In this document: piece by piece, positions 1 to 6,197 of the stretch
Numbering within the stretch: the first letter of the stretch is position 1
Layout of the letters: each line of letters begins with the position of its first letter
Source of the DNA: an uncultured Clostridia bacterium
GTDB lineage: Bacteria; Bacillota; Clostridia; Oscillospirales; Oscillospiraceae
Assembly: GCA_945927915.1 (NCBI GenBank)
Contig: CAMEMX010000091.1
Location: forward strand, 1-6,264
Direction of reading: 5' to 3'
DNA: 6,264 nt
Notes under the pieces: model-generated
The model's database searches: none
Seen by the model: only the letters and a program-made list of their open reading frames with translations
Told to the model about the DNA's origin: nothing
Translations under genes and position numbers: made by a program

Positions 1-22
1 TCGAACTTTCTCGACAGCCTCA

Positions 23-53
23 CAGCGTGTCGAAACCGTTTTTCGACACGCTG
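23..53. repeat. Perfect 13-bp inverted repeat (hairpin), no T tract
   Basis: The arms at 23-35 and 41-53 (CAGCGTGTCGAAA and its exact reverse complement) enclose a 5-base loop. No T run follows the stem on either strand, so it is not a classical intrinsic terminator by itself. It directly abuts the hairpin at 54-88 with no spacer. It could protect a transcript 3' end from exonucleases, or assist termination of argF on the minus strand. The fold is read directly from the sequence; the role is inferred. Confidence 0.7.
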
Positions 54-95
54 AAACGGCACACCGCGGTTTTCGCAGTGTGCCGTTTGTTTTTT
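54..95 (+). terminator. Intrinsic terminator of an upstream + strand gene
   Basis: An 11-bp perfect stem (54-64 with 78-88, AAACGGCACAC arms) can be extended by three more G-C pairs beyond a C/A mismatch. It is followed on the + strand by a G and a run of T to position 95. This is the form of a rho-independent terminator for transcription from the left, so a + strand gene probably ends just outside the window and converges on argF. On the minus strand the stem is followed only by three T that belong to the arm, so termination of argF here would be weaker. No other argF terminator is visible. Confidence 0.75.
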
Positions 96-104
96 GCAGC
101 TTTT

Positions 105-1088
105 TTACAGCGTTGCGGCGAGGACGGCCTTGATCGTGTGCATCCGGTTCTCGGCCTCGTCAAAGACGATGGACTGCTTGCTCTCAAAGACCTCGTCCGT
201 GACCTCCAGCGCGTCCAGACGGAATTTTTCGCCGATCTGGCGGCCGATGCCGGTGTTGAGGTCGTGGAAGGCGGGCAGGCAGTGCATGAAGACGGCGTTT
301 TCGCCCGCGTTTTCCATCAGAGCGCGCGTGACCTGATAGGGCAGCATCTTCTGGATGCGCTCCTCCCATGCCTCCATCGGCTCGCCCATCGAGACCCAGA
401 CGTCGGTGTAGATGACGTCGGCGCCGGCGGTCGCCTTGACGGGATCGGTCTCAAAGGCGAGGGTCGCGCCGGTCTCGGCGGCGATCTTTTCACAGCGGGC
501 GATCAGCCCGGGGTTCGGGAAATAGCCCTCCGGGCCGCACGCGACGAAGTGCAGACCCAGCTTGGCGCAGCCGATCATCAGGGAGTTTGCCATGTTGTAG
601 CGGCAGTCGCCCATGAAGACGAGCTTTCTGCCCTTGAGCGAGCCGAAATGCTCGCGGATGGTCAGCATATCCGCGAGGATCTGCGTCGGGTGGTATTCGT
701 TCGTCAGACCGTTCCAGACGGGCACGCCGGCGTGCTTTGCCAGCTCCTCGACGATCTCCTGCCCGAAGCCGCGGTACTCGATGCCGTCATAGAGGCGGCC
801 GAGGACGCGCGCGGTGTCCGCGATGGACTCCTTCTTGCCGATCTGCGAGCCGGTCGGGTCGAGATATGTAACGTGCATTCCGAGGTCATAGGCCGCGACC
901 TCAAAGGAGCAGCGGGTACGGGTCGAGGTCTTCTCAAAGATGAGCGCGATGGACTTACCCTTGTGGGTGTCGTGGGCGATGCCCGCCTTTTTCTTTGCCT
1001 TGAGGTCGGCGGCGAGATCGAGCAGACCGGTGATCTCCTCCGGGGTGAAGTCCAGCAGGGTCAGGAAATGTTTGCCTTTCAGATTCAT
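105..1088 (-). CDS. argF: Ornithine carbamoyltransferase (ArgI/ArcB-like type)
   Basis: The enzyme joins carbamoyl phosphate and L-ornithine to give L-citrulline and phosphate, the sixth step of arginine synthesis, in the cytoplasm. At 327 residues it has the full family length. The carbamoyl-phosphate motif STRTR is at 55-59 within [17 protein letters not shown] is at 133-136, the ornithine-binding SMGEP at 233-237 separates it from aspartate carbamoyltransferase, and the catalytic HCLP loop is at 269-272. The ATG is preceded by AGGAGG (1094-1099) at a 5-base spacing. The argD stop codon overlaps that site, so the two genes are co-transcribed and probably translationally coupled. The N-terminal half (for example GSQIGKKES at 80-88 and RGFGQ at 106-110) resembles E. 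coli ArgI and Pseudomonas ArcB more than the Bacillus ArgF type. A catabolic role (arcB) is therefore conceivable, but no arcA or arcC is seen and argD lies next to it, which favours biosynthesis. Confidence 0.96.
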   Translation of the reverse strand: MNLKGKHFLTLLDFTPEEITGLLDLAADLKAKKKAGIAHDTHKGKSIALIFEKTSTRTRCSFEVAAYDLGMHVTYLDPTGSQIGKKESIADTARVLGRLYDGIEYRGFGQEIVEELAKHAGVPVWNGLTNEYHPTQILADMLTIREHFGSLKGRKLVFMGDCRYNMANSLMIGCAKLGLHFVACGPEGYFPNPGLIARCEKIAAETGATLAFETDPVKATAGADVIYTDVWVSMGEPMEAWEERIQKMLPYQVTRALMENAGENAVFMHCLPAFHDLNTGIGRQIGEKFRLDALEVTDEVFESKQSIVFDEAENRMHTIKAVLAATL

Positions 1089-1097
1089 GTTGTCCTC

Positions 1098-2261
1098 CTA
1101 TTCAGCCGCGCATTCGATGAGTCGCTGCGCGGCGGTTTCCAAAAGCTCCATCGGGATGTTGAGCGCCGGAAGCAGACGAATCTTCTGCTTCGCGGTCGTG
1201 ACGAGCACGCCCTTTTGCAGCGCCAGCTCCGCGAATTCCCGCGCGGGCTTTTCGACCTCGAGGCCGAGCATCAGCCCCATGCCGGTCACGCTTTGGATGC
1301 CCTTTTTGCCCGAAAGCGTGCGGAACAGGTAATCCGAACGCTCACGCACACCCGCAAGCAGCTTGTCGTCGATGCGGCTTAAAATGTTCACCGCACCTGC
1401 GCAGCAGGTCGGATTGCCGCCGAAGGTCGAGCCGTGGTCGCCGGGACGGAAGACCTCCGCCACACGCGCGCCGAACATCGTCGCGCCGATGGGAAGTCCG
1501 CCGCCTAAGCCCTTCGCCGTCGTGACGATGTCGGGCTGCAGGCCGTATTCCATGTAGCCGTAGAGGTGACCGCTGCGTCCGTTGCCGAGCTGCACCTCGT
1601 CGGCGATGAGCAGCAGGTCGTATTTTTCCGCGACGTCGCGCAGCACGTCGGCAAATTCCTGCCCGATGGGCATGACGCCGCCCTCGCCCTGCACCGCCTC
1701 AAACATGATCGCGGCGCATTTATGCGCCGTGACGAGCTGCTCCAGCCCGGCGCGGTCGCCCGCCGCAGCGTAGAGGAAGCCCTCCGGCAGGGGCCGATAA
1801 TCCTTGTGGTACACGTCCTGCCCGGTCGCGGCCAACGTGCCGAGCGTGCGGCCGTGGAAGCTGTGCTTCAATGTCACGATGTGATAAAAGTCCGCGCCCT
1901 TGTGCTCCGCGCCCCATTTGCGCGCGGCCTTGATGGCGCATTCGTTCGCCTCCGCGCCGGAGTTTGAGAAAAACACGCGCGACAGCCCCGTGCGCTCGCA
2001 CAGCATCTGCGCAAGCTGCGCCGTTGGTGCGCTGTAGTAAAGGTTTGAGCAGTGCTGGAATTTGCCGAGCTGCGCGGTCACGGCCGCCTTCCAGCTCTCG
2101 TCGTTCAGGCCGAAGATGTTCACAGCGATGCCGCTGCCGAGATCAATGTACGTTTTGCCGTCCGTATCGCGCACGAGCGAGCCGCTGCCGTCGGAAAGCT
2201 CCATCGGGAAACGGTTGTAGGTGTGCGCGAGATAGCGGCGGTCAAGTTCCTGCGTGTTCAT
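1098..2261 (-). CDS. argD: Acetylornithine aminotransferase
   Basis: This PLP-dependent class III aminotransferase converts N-acetylglutamate semialdehyde and glutamate to N-acetylornithine and 2-oxoglutarate in arginine synthesis; many family members also serve lysine synthesis. The product is 387 residues, normal for the family. Visible landmarks are the cofactor phosphate loop FFSNSGAEANE (97-107), EAVQGEGG (188-195), the PLP-ring aspartate D221 in DEVQ, the Schiff-base lysine K250 in TTAKGLGGGLPIG, and HGSTFGGNP (276-284). I chose the ATG at 2261 because GGAGG lies 5 bases upstream; an in-frame TTG at 2273 overlaps that Shine-Dalgarno sequence and is unlikely. One oddity is DEVQLGNGR at 221-229, where most relatives have DEVQTG. 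The gene has its own strong promoter and is the first gene of an argD-argF operon. Related ornithine or GABA aminotransferases share the fold, but length, motifs and the neighbouring argF make argD the best call. Confidence 0.95.
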   Translation of the reverse strand: MNTQELDRRYLAHTYNRFPMELSDGSGSLVRDTDGKTYIDLGSGIAVNIFGLNDESWKAAVTAQLGKFQHCSNLYYSAPTAQLAQMLCERTGLSRVFFSNSGAEANECAIKAARKWGAEHKGADFYHIVTLKHSFHGRTLGTLAATGQDVYHKDYRPLPEGFLYAAAGDRAGLEQLVTAHKCAAIMFEAVQGEGGVMPIGQEFADVLRDVAEKYDLLLIADEVQLGNGRSGHLYGYMEYGLQPDIVTTAKGLGGGLPIGATMFGARVAEVFRPGDHGSTFGGNPTCCAGAVNILSRIDDKLLAGVRERSDYLFRTLSGKKGIQSVTGMGLMLGLEVEKPAREFAELALQKGVLVTTAKQKIRLLPALNIPMELLETAAQRLIECAAE

Positions 2262-2271
2262 AGCCGCCTCC
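2262..2271 (-). promoter_or_regulatory. argD ribosome binding site
   Basis: GGAGG on the minus strand at 2267-2271, followed by CGGCT and then ATG. The 5-base spacing fixes the start at 2261 and excludes the in-frame TTG at 2273. Confidence 0.85.
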
Positions 2272-2279
2272 AAAAGAAA

Positions 2280-2311
2280 AATTCGGAATATTCATCTTAT
2301 TATACCGAATT
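2280..2311. promoter_or_regulatory. Inverted repeat over argD -10 and start (candidate operator)
   Basis: Perfect 7-bp arms AATTCGG (2280-2286) and CCGAATT (2305-2311) flank the -10 box and the predicted start site, with an 18-base gap. Inside lies the palindrome GAATATTC (2286-2293). On the minus strand this reads ATGAATATTC, which contains the TGAAT half-site typical of ArgR/AhrC boxes, but the second half does not match well. A repressor bound here would block the promoter. The symmetry is seen; the link to ArgR is a guess from context. Confidence 0.35.
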
Positions 2312-2327
2312 CGCCCATCGCGGTCAA
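2299..2327 (-). promoter_or_regulatory. Sigma-A type promoter of argD-argF
   Basis: On the minus strand, TTGACC (2322-2327) and TATAAT (2299-2304) are separated by exactly 17 bases, which is one mismatch from consensus. The start of transcription would fall near 2292, giving a leader of about 30 bases before the argD ATG. No hairpin terminator separates the upstream DUF421 gene (stop at 2344) from this promoter, so readthrough from that gene is also possible. Confidence 0.88.
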
Positions 2328-2343
2328 GCCCCAATCGGACAAA

Positions 2344-3021
2344 TCAGCGCTTGCCGCGTTTTTTCACGAAATAGACATTCCCTTTGCGGTCGACCGTCAG
2401 CAGGAGCGTCCGCGAAAGGCTGCAATTTCGCTTTTGCAGCTCCTTTTCGACCCATTTTTCGTCGCGCTTCGCAACGGAGAGATTCTCGCGCATCAGATTG
2501 CCGTCGGACACGAGAGTAACGGGCAGCTCCGTCTCGCTTGCCCGGATGCCGGCGTCTTTGGCCGAGGCTGGGCGGTCCTTGGCAAACAGCAGGGTCGAGA
2601 GCTGACCGTTCGTCTCCAGAATCGCAAATTTGACCTCCGTGAGGTCAAAGATCTCCTGCTCGCGCAGGTGCATCGTCAGCTCGTCGAGATTGACGTGCGT
2701 GCGGCGGAGATTTTCCTCCACGATCCGCCCGTTTTCGATCAGGATCACGGGCTTGCCGCACAGCAGCCGCCGCAGGCGGATCGAGCGCAGCATCGCAAAC
2801 GCCATCAGCAGCTCCGCTGCGATAACGAGGGCGATGGGGACGAGGCCGTGCGTGACGGGCACATCGGGCTCCTCCATCGGAATGGTGGCGAGGTTTGCCA
2901 AAAGCATCGTCACGACGAATTCCGACGGCTCCATCTGTCCGATCTGCCGCTTGCCGAGCAGGCGCACCGTTACGATCAGGATGCCGTGAAACAGCACCGT
3001 GCGCCAGATCATCGTCCACAT
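2344..3021 (-). CDS. DUF421 (YetF-like) membrane protein
   Basis: The function is unknown; this is a conserved inner-membrane family common in Firmicutes (B. subtilis YetF, YrbG and related). The 225-residue product has hydrophobic segments at about 3-19, 36-48 and 58-78, then a soluble C-terminal region. The family signature is clear: LGKRQIGQMEPSEFVV (22-37) and LLANLAT (40-46) in the membrane part, then GKPVILIENGRI (89-100), NLDEL (111-115) and EVKFAILETNGQLS (129-142) in the C-terminal domain. The end is strongly basic (VKKRGKR). An ATG at 3027 also lies in frame, but it is only 2 bases from GGAGG; the ATG at 3021 is 8 bases away and is preferred. The gene lies head-to-head with glnN and upstream of argD in the same direction, with no terminator between them. 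Family assignment is secure; any tie to arginine or nitrogen metabolism is unproven. Confidence 0.9.
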   Translation of the reverse strand: MWTMIWRTVLFHGILIVTVRLLGKRQIGQMEPSEFVVTMLLANLATIPMEEPDVPVTHGLVPIALVIAAELLMAFAMLRSIRLRRLLCGKPVILIENGRIVEENLRRTHVNLDELTMHLREQEIFDLTEVKFAILETNGQLSTLLFAKDRPASAKDAGIRASETELPVTLVSDGNLMRENLSVAKRDEKWVEKELQKRNCSLSRTLLLTVDRKGNVYFVKKRGKR

Positions 3022-3040
3022 TTGCATCGCCTCCGGCGAT
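3022..3040 (-). promoter_or_regulatory. DUF421 gene ribosome binding site within a palindrome
   Basis: GGAGG on the minus strand lies at 3030-3034. It is 2 bases from the first ATG (3027) and 8 bases from the second (3021), so the second is the likelier start. The site sits inside the inverted repeat ATCGCC-TCC-GGCGAT (3026-3040), whose 6-bp arms also cover the first ATG. Folding would mask the ribosome binding site. Confidence 0.6.
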
Positions 3041-3085
3041 TAGTTTGTACCAAAACCGCCGGTCTATGCGGTGCCGCCGTAGAAA

Positions 3086-3114
3086 ATGATAAATTTGTCG
3101 TTAATTTGTATAAA
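3086..3114 (-). promoter_or_regulatory. Candidate promoter of the DUF421 gene
   Basis: On the minus strand, TTTATA (3109-3114) and TATCAT (3086-3091) are 17 bases apart, matching consensus at 4 of 6 and 5 of 6 positions. Transcription would start near 3079 and give a leader of about 58 bases. The AT-rich setting offers several alternative hexamers, so the exact boxes are uncertain. Confidence 0.4.
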
Positions 3115-3180
3115 TTTTTGCGGCGAAATCAGGCGAGCTTTGGTGACGCATATGAAATCTGGAAAAGGCTTCAAAAATGC

Positions 3181-3209
3181 TTGCAATTTCCCTCCGATTC
3201 CTGTAAACT
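3181..3209 (+). promoter_or_regulatory. Candidate promoter of glnN
   Basis: TTGCAA (3181-3186) and TAAACT (3204-3209) are separated by 17 bases; each matches consensus at 4 of 6 positions. The start of transcription would be near 3216, giving a short A-rich, unstructured leader of about 27 bases before the glnN ATG. A moderate promoter that depends on an activator, or is blocked by a repressor, would suit a nitrogen-regulated gene, but no regulator site is identified. Confidence 0.45.
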
Positions 3210-3242
3210 TGTAAAACCAAAAACAAAAACGGAGGGATAAAT

Positions 3243-5348
3243 ATGAAGATCAGCGAGCTTTTCGGTGAAAATGTATTCACCAAGGCTGTCATGCGTGAGC
3301 GGCTGCCGCGCGAGGTCTATCAGGAGGTCGTGAACGTCGAGCAAAACGGCGGTCAGATCTCGATGGCTGCTGCGGACGTCGTTGCTAAGGCGATGATGGA
3401 ATGGGCGGTCGAAAAGGGCGCGACCCACTACACGCACTGGTTCCAGCCCCTGACCGGTATCACGGCGGAAAAGCACGACTCCTTCCTCTCCTCACCGGAC
3501 GAGCAGGGCAGGGTCATTATGAAGCTGACCGGCAAGCAGCTCATCATGGGCGAGCCGGACGCGTCCTCCTTCCCGTCGGGCGGCCTGCGCGCGACGCACT
3601 ATGCGCGCGGCTATACCGCGTGGGATATTACCTCGCCGGCCTTTGTCAAGGAGATGTCCTGCGGCACGATCCTGTGTATCCCTACGGTATTCGTCTCCTA
3701 TACGGGCGAGGCACTTGACAACAAGACGCCGCTGCTGCGCTCCATGCAGGCACTGTCGCATCAGGCGCTGCGCATCCTGCGCCTCTTCGGCGACACGACC
3801 GCGAAAAAGGTCGTCCCCTCGGTCGGCGCGGAGCAGGAGTATTTCATCGTCGACCGCGAGAAATACCTGATGCGCCGCGACCTCATCTATACCGGCAGAA
3901 CGCTCTTCGGTGCGCCCGCGCCCAAGGGGCAGGAACTGGAGGATCAGTATTTCGGCGTGATCCGTGAGCGTGTCGGCGCGTTCATGGCGGAGCTGAACCG
4001 CGAGCTGTGGAAAATGGGCATCACCGCCACCACGCAGCACAACGAGGTCGCGCCCGCGCAGCATGAGTGCGCGCCGATCTTCAGCACCTGCAACGTCGCC
4101 GTCGACCAGAACCAGCTCATGATGGAGACGATGAAGCGCGTCGCCACGAAGCACGGCCTGGTCTGCCTGCTGCATGAGAAGCCGTTTGCGGGCGTCAACG
4201 GCTCCGGCAAGCACAACAACTGGTCCATCGCCACGGACACGGGCGAGAACCTGCTCGACCCCGGCAAGACGCCGAACGACAACCTGCAGTTCCTGCTGGT
4301 GCTCTCGTGTATCATCAAGGCGGTCGACCGCCATGCAGACCTGCTGCGGATGTCCACGGCTTGCGCCGGCAACGACCTGCGCCTCGGCGCGGACGAGGCG
4401 CCCCCTGCCATCATCTCCATCTTCCTCGGCAATCAGCTTGAGGACGTCGTCGAGCAGATCGTCGAAAACGGCACGGCTGCCGGCTGCATCGCGGGCGGTC
4501 AGCTCGACACCGGCGTGTCGACCCTCCCGCTCATCGACAAGGACGCCACCGACCGCAACCGCACCTCGCCCTTTGCCTTCACGGGCAACAAGTTCGAATT
4601 CCGCATGGTCGGCTCGTCCGACTGCATCGCCAACTGCAACACCGTCCTCAACACCATCGTCGCCGAGGCGTTCAGCGAGGCTGCGGACATTCTGGAGCAG
4701 AGCGACAACCTTGAAATATCTGCCAACCGCGTCATCGCGGAGAACCTGCGCAGCCACAGCCGCGTGATCTTCAACGGCAACGGCTACAGCGCCGAATGGG
4801 TCGAGGAGGCCGCCCGCCGCGGTCTGCCGAACCTGCCGAGCATGGTCTCCTCCGTGCCGAGCCTGACGACGGCGAAGGCCGTCGATCTGTTCACCAGATT
4901 CGGCGTCTTTACGAAGGCGGAGCTGGAATCGCGCAGCGAGGTCATGTACGAAACCTACGCCAAGGTCACGCTCATCGAGGCGCGCACGATGCTGCACATG
5001 GCCTCGAAGCACTATATCCCCTCCGTCGTGCGCTATACGGCGCGTCTGGCGGACTCCATCTGCAAGGTGCGCGCCGCCTGCCCGGAGGCAAGCGTCTGCG
5101 TGCAGGAGGATCTGCTGACCCGGACGAGCAAGCTCCTGACCGAGGCGCGCGACGCCCTGCACCGTCTGGAGCAGGCCGTTGCGCAGAGCAACAGCCTCGA
5201 CTGCGTGCGCGAGATGTCCAATTTCTGCCACGACACCGTCGTCCCGGCGATGCACGCCCTGCGCGAGCCGATCGACAGTCTCGAACTGATCGTCGACAAG
5301 GCGATCTGGCCCGTGCCGACCTACGGCGACCTGATGTTTGAGGTATAA
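3243..5348 (+). CDS. glnN: Glutamine synthetase type III
   Basis: The enzyme condenses glutamate and ammonia with ATP to make glutamine, the main ammonia-assimilation reaction; GSIII forms large dodecamers in the cytoplasm. At 701 residues it has the GSIII length (GSI and GSII are roughly 350-470). GSIII hallmarks are present: FPSGGLRATHYARGYTAWD (110-128), the metal-binding GAEQEYF (195-201), TATTQHNEVAPAQHE (261-275), the ATP/glutamate region NGSGKHNNWS (319-328), and RTSPFAFTGNKFEFR (440-454) with the catalytic glutamate and arginine. A helical C-terminal region (about 555-685) typical of this type ends in PTYGDLMFEV. GGAGG at 3231-3235 lies 7 bases from the ATG. The gene appears monocistronic, with a terminator within 10 bases of the stop. 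The GSI adenylylation motif is not recognisable, so control is probably transcriptional or by feedback; this last point is inference. Confidence 0.97.
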   Translation: MKISELFGENVFTKAVMRERLPREVYQEVVNVEQNGGQISMAAADVVAKAMMEWAVEKGATHYTHWFQPLTGITAEKHDSFLSSPDEQGRVIMKLTGKQLIMGEPDASSFPSGGLRATHYARGYTAWDITSPAFVKEMSCGTILCIPTVFVSYTGEALDNKTPLLRSMQALSHQALRILRLFGDTTAKKVVPSVGAEQEYFIVDREKYLMRRDLIYTGRTLFGAPAPKGQELEDQYFGVIRERVGAFMAELNRELWKMGITATTQHNEVAPAQHECAPIFSTCNVAVDQNQLMMETMKRVATKHGLVCLLHEKPFAGVNGSGKHNNWSIATDTGENLLDPGKTPNDNLQFLLVLSCIIKAVDRHADLLRMSTACAGNDLRLGADEAPPAIISIFLGNQLEDVVEQIVENGTAAGCIAGGQLDTGVSTLPLIDKDATDRNRTSPFAFTGNKFEFRMVGSSDCIANCNTVLNTIVAEAFSEAADILEQSDNLEISANRVIAENLRSHSRVIFNGNGYSAEWVEEAARRGLPNLPSMVSSVPSLTTAKAVDLFTRFGVFTKAELESRSEVMYETYAKVTLIEARTMLHMASKHYIPSVVRYTARLADSICKVRAACPEASVCVQEDLLTRTSKLLTEARDALHRLEQAVAQSNSLDCVREMSNFCHDTVVPAMHALREPIDSLELIVDKAIWPVPTYGDLMFEV

Positions 5349-5356
5349 GAGAACGG

Positions 5357-5396
5357 AAAAGCGCCGTCCCGCAACGAATCGCGGGACGGCGCTTTT
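5357..5396. terminator. Bidirectional terminator between glnN and the lipoprotein gene
   Basis: A 16-bp perfect stem (5357-5372 with 5381-5396, core GCGCCGTCCCGC) with an 8-base loop. It begins with AAAA and ends with TTTT, so a short U run ends the RNA hairpin in either direction. It starts 8 bases after the glnN stop and ends 14 bases from the stop of the converging lipoprotein gene, and so serves both. Confidence 0.9.
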
Positions 5397-5410
5397 GTGT
5401 GGGATTCCGT

Positions 5411-6103
5411 TCAGGACAGCGCCTCAAAGAGGGCAAGCTGCTCGACGGTCGTGTCGGTGAAGTACGACGAGGAGGTCACGCAGACGGAGCAGGTGCCTTT
5501 GAGCAGGAAGACCTGCCGCTGATAGAGCTGCGCGCCGTTGACGGTCGCGGAGACGACGATGCACGGATGGCTCGTGCCGGCGAAAGTGACCGTATCGGTG
5601 CCGATCTCCAGATCATCATAGCCAAGGGAGGGGTAAGCCTGCTCGATCTGCGGGAGGGTGGCGTCGAGCAGTTGCTCCTCGGTGACAACGCCCTCAAGCT
5701 GGTTGCCGGTGTTGGTGACCGTGATGTTGACGGAGTTCGCGCCGTCGTCCTTCGCGGCGTAGAAAACGATGACGGTGCCGTTGTTCTCCATGAGCTTCAG
5801 AAGATCCTCGTCCGACACGTTCTCCTTGACGAGGCCGGAGAGCTGCGCGATCTCATCTTTGGAATAGATGTACCAGCCGCTGCCCGGCTCGCAGGCGAGG
5901 CCGATGGAGTCGTTCTCGTAGCGGCTGCCGGTGACGGTGCCGAGGGAGATCTCCTGCCCGGCGGGCTGAGTGCTCTGCGTGGTGGACGGTTCCGTGCTCT
6001 CCGTCGTGGACGGCGCCTTGCTCTCCGTGCTGCCGCAGGCGCACAGCGTGAACAAGAGCGCAAGCGCCGCAGCGAACGCAAAAATCGGTTTCAGATGTTT
6101 CAT
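5411..6103 (-). CDS. Secreted lipoprotein of unknown function
   Basis: I do not recognise a characterised family. The 230-residue product begins with a lipoprotein signal peptide: basic MKHLKP, hydrophobic 7-20, then lipobox LCAC with the lipid-bearing cysteine at 23, so it should be anchored to the outer face of the membrane. Residues 25-50 are a Ser/Thr/Pro linker with an 8-residue repeat, PSTTEST then PSTTQST. Residues 55-230 form one compact alpha/beta-looking domain that starts GSRYENDSIGLACEP; its pattern of strands recalls the PsbP/DcrB-like lipoprotein fold, but this is only an impression. Four further cysteines (71, 181, 205, 208) include a CSVC pair. The ATG at 6103 is chosen because AAGGAG lies 8 bases upstream; an earlier in-frame GTG at 6142 lies upstream of the predicted transcription start. 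The gene has its own strong promoter, ends in the terminator shared with glnN, and appears monocistronic. Confidence 0.85.
   Translation of the reverse strand: MKHLKPIFAFAAALALLFTLCACGSTESKAPSTTESTEPSTTQSTQPAGQEISLGTVTGSRYENDSIGLACEPGSGWYIYSKDEIAQLSGLVKENVSDEDLLKLMENNGTVIVFYAAKDDGANSVNITVTNTGNQLEGVVTEEQLLDATLPQIEQAYPSLGYDDLEIGTDTVTFAGTSHPCIVVSATVNGAQLYQRQVFLLKGTCSVCVTSSSYFTDTTVEQLALFEALS
5970..6017. repeat. Two 24-bp tandem repeats encoding the lipoprotein linker
   Basis: The copies at 5970-5993 and 5994-6017 match at 20 of 24 positions, and a third partial copy (TGCTCTCCGTG) begins at 6019. Each encodes 8 residues of the Ser/Thr/Pro linker, so copy-number changes would keep the frame. Confidence 0.8.
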
Positions 6104-6132
6104 TTCTGATTCTCCTTCTTTAGAATGTAGAA

Positions 6133-6161
6133 AATATAGCACACCGGACGGAAAAAGTCAA
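6133..6161 (-). promoter_or_regulatory. Sigma-A type promoter of the lipoprotein gene
   Basis: On the minus strand, TTGACT (6156-6161) and TATATT (6133-6138) are spaced by exactly 17 bases, each one mismatch from consensus. Transcription would start near 6126 and give a leader of about 23 bases containing the AAGGAG site. The promoter diverges from that of the right-edge gene. Confidence 0.85.
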
Positions 6162-6197
6162 GACAGCAAAATAACTGATGCAATTTCCCGCAAAGTA

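Larger units (their letters stand above)
3041..3242. other. Divergent intergenic region between the DUF421 gene and glnN
   Basis: About 200 bases without a convincing gene, much richer in A and T than the flanking genes. It holds candidate promoters in both directions and two exact copies of ATAAATTT (3089-3096 and 3110-3117) spaced 21 bp, about two helical turns. I see no terminator, riboswitch-like fold, or complete GlnR box (TGTNA-N7-TNACA); only the half TGTAA occurs, at 3202-3206. Confidence 0.7.

Noticed and set aside
27..1382. 451-codon + strand reading frame opposite argF and the end of argD
   Set aside because: It covers the complement of two well-supported genes, has no ribosome binding site, runs through the terminator hairpins, and its Asp/Arg/Val/Leu-rich composition is that of an antisense frame in GC-rich DNA.
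3152..3214. 20-codon upstream reading frame before glnN
   Set aside because: It has only a weak GGTGA site, and the likely glnN promoter lies inside it, so it would not be on the glnN message. The peptide shows no regulatory run of residues.
3202..3218. Possible GlnR/TnrA box (TGTNA-N7-TNACA) upstream of glnN
   Set aside because: Only the first half (TGTAA) is present; the bases seven positions on are AAACC and do not match TNACA.
2254..3240. 328-codon + strand reading frame opposite the DUF421 gene
   Set aside because: It crosses the argD promoter and the AT-rich divergent region, and its product resembles no protein; the opposite strand has a clear DUF421 match.
3492..5255. 587-codon minus strand reading frame opposite glnN
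   Set aside because: It lies wholly inside glnN, encodes low-complexity Arg/Ala/Val/Asp-rich sequence with no recognisable domain, and lacks a promoter or ribosome binding site. High GC and strong third-position bias explain its length.
5399..6109. 236-codon + strand reading frame opposite the lipoprotein gene
   Set aside because: The minus strand has a signal peptide, lipobox, ribosome binding site and near-consensus promoter; the + frame has none of these.
6104..6142. N-terminal extension of the lipoprotein to a GTG start
   Set aside because: The extension would begin upstream of the predicted transcription start, overlap the -10 box, and place 13 residues including acidic ones before the signal peptide.
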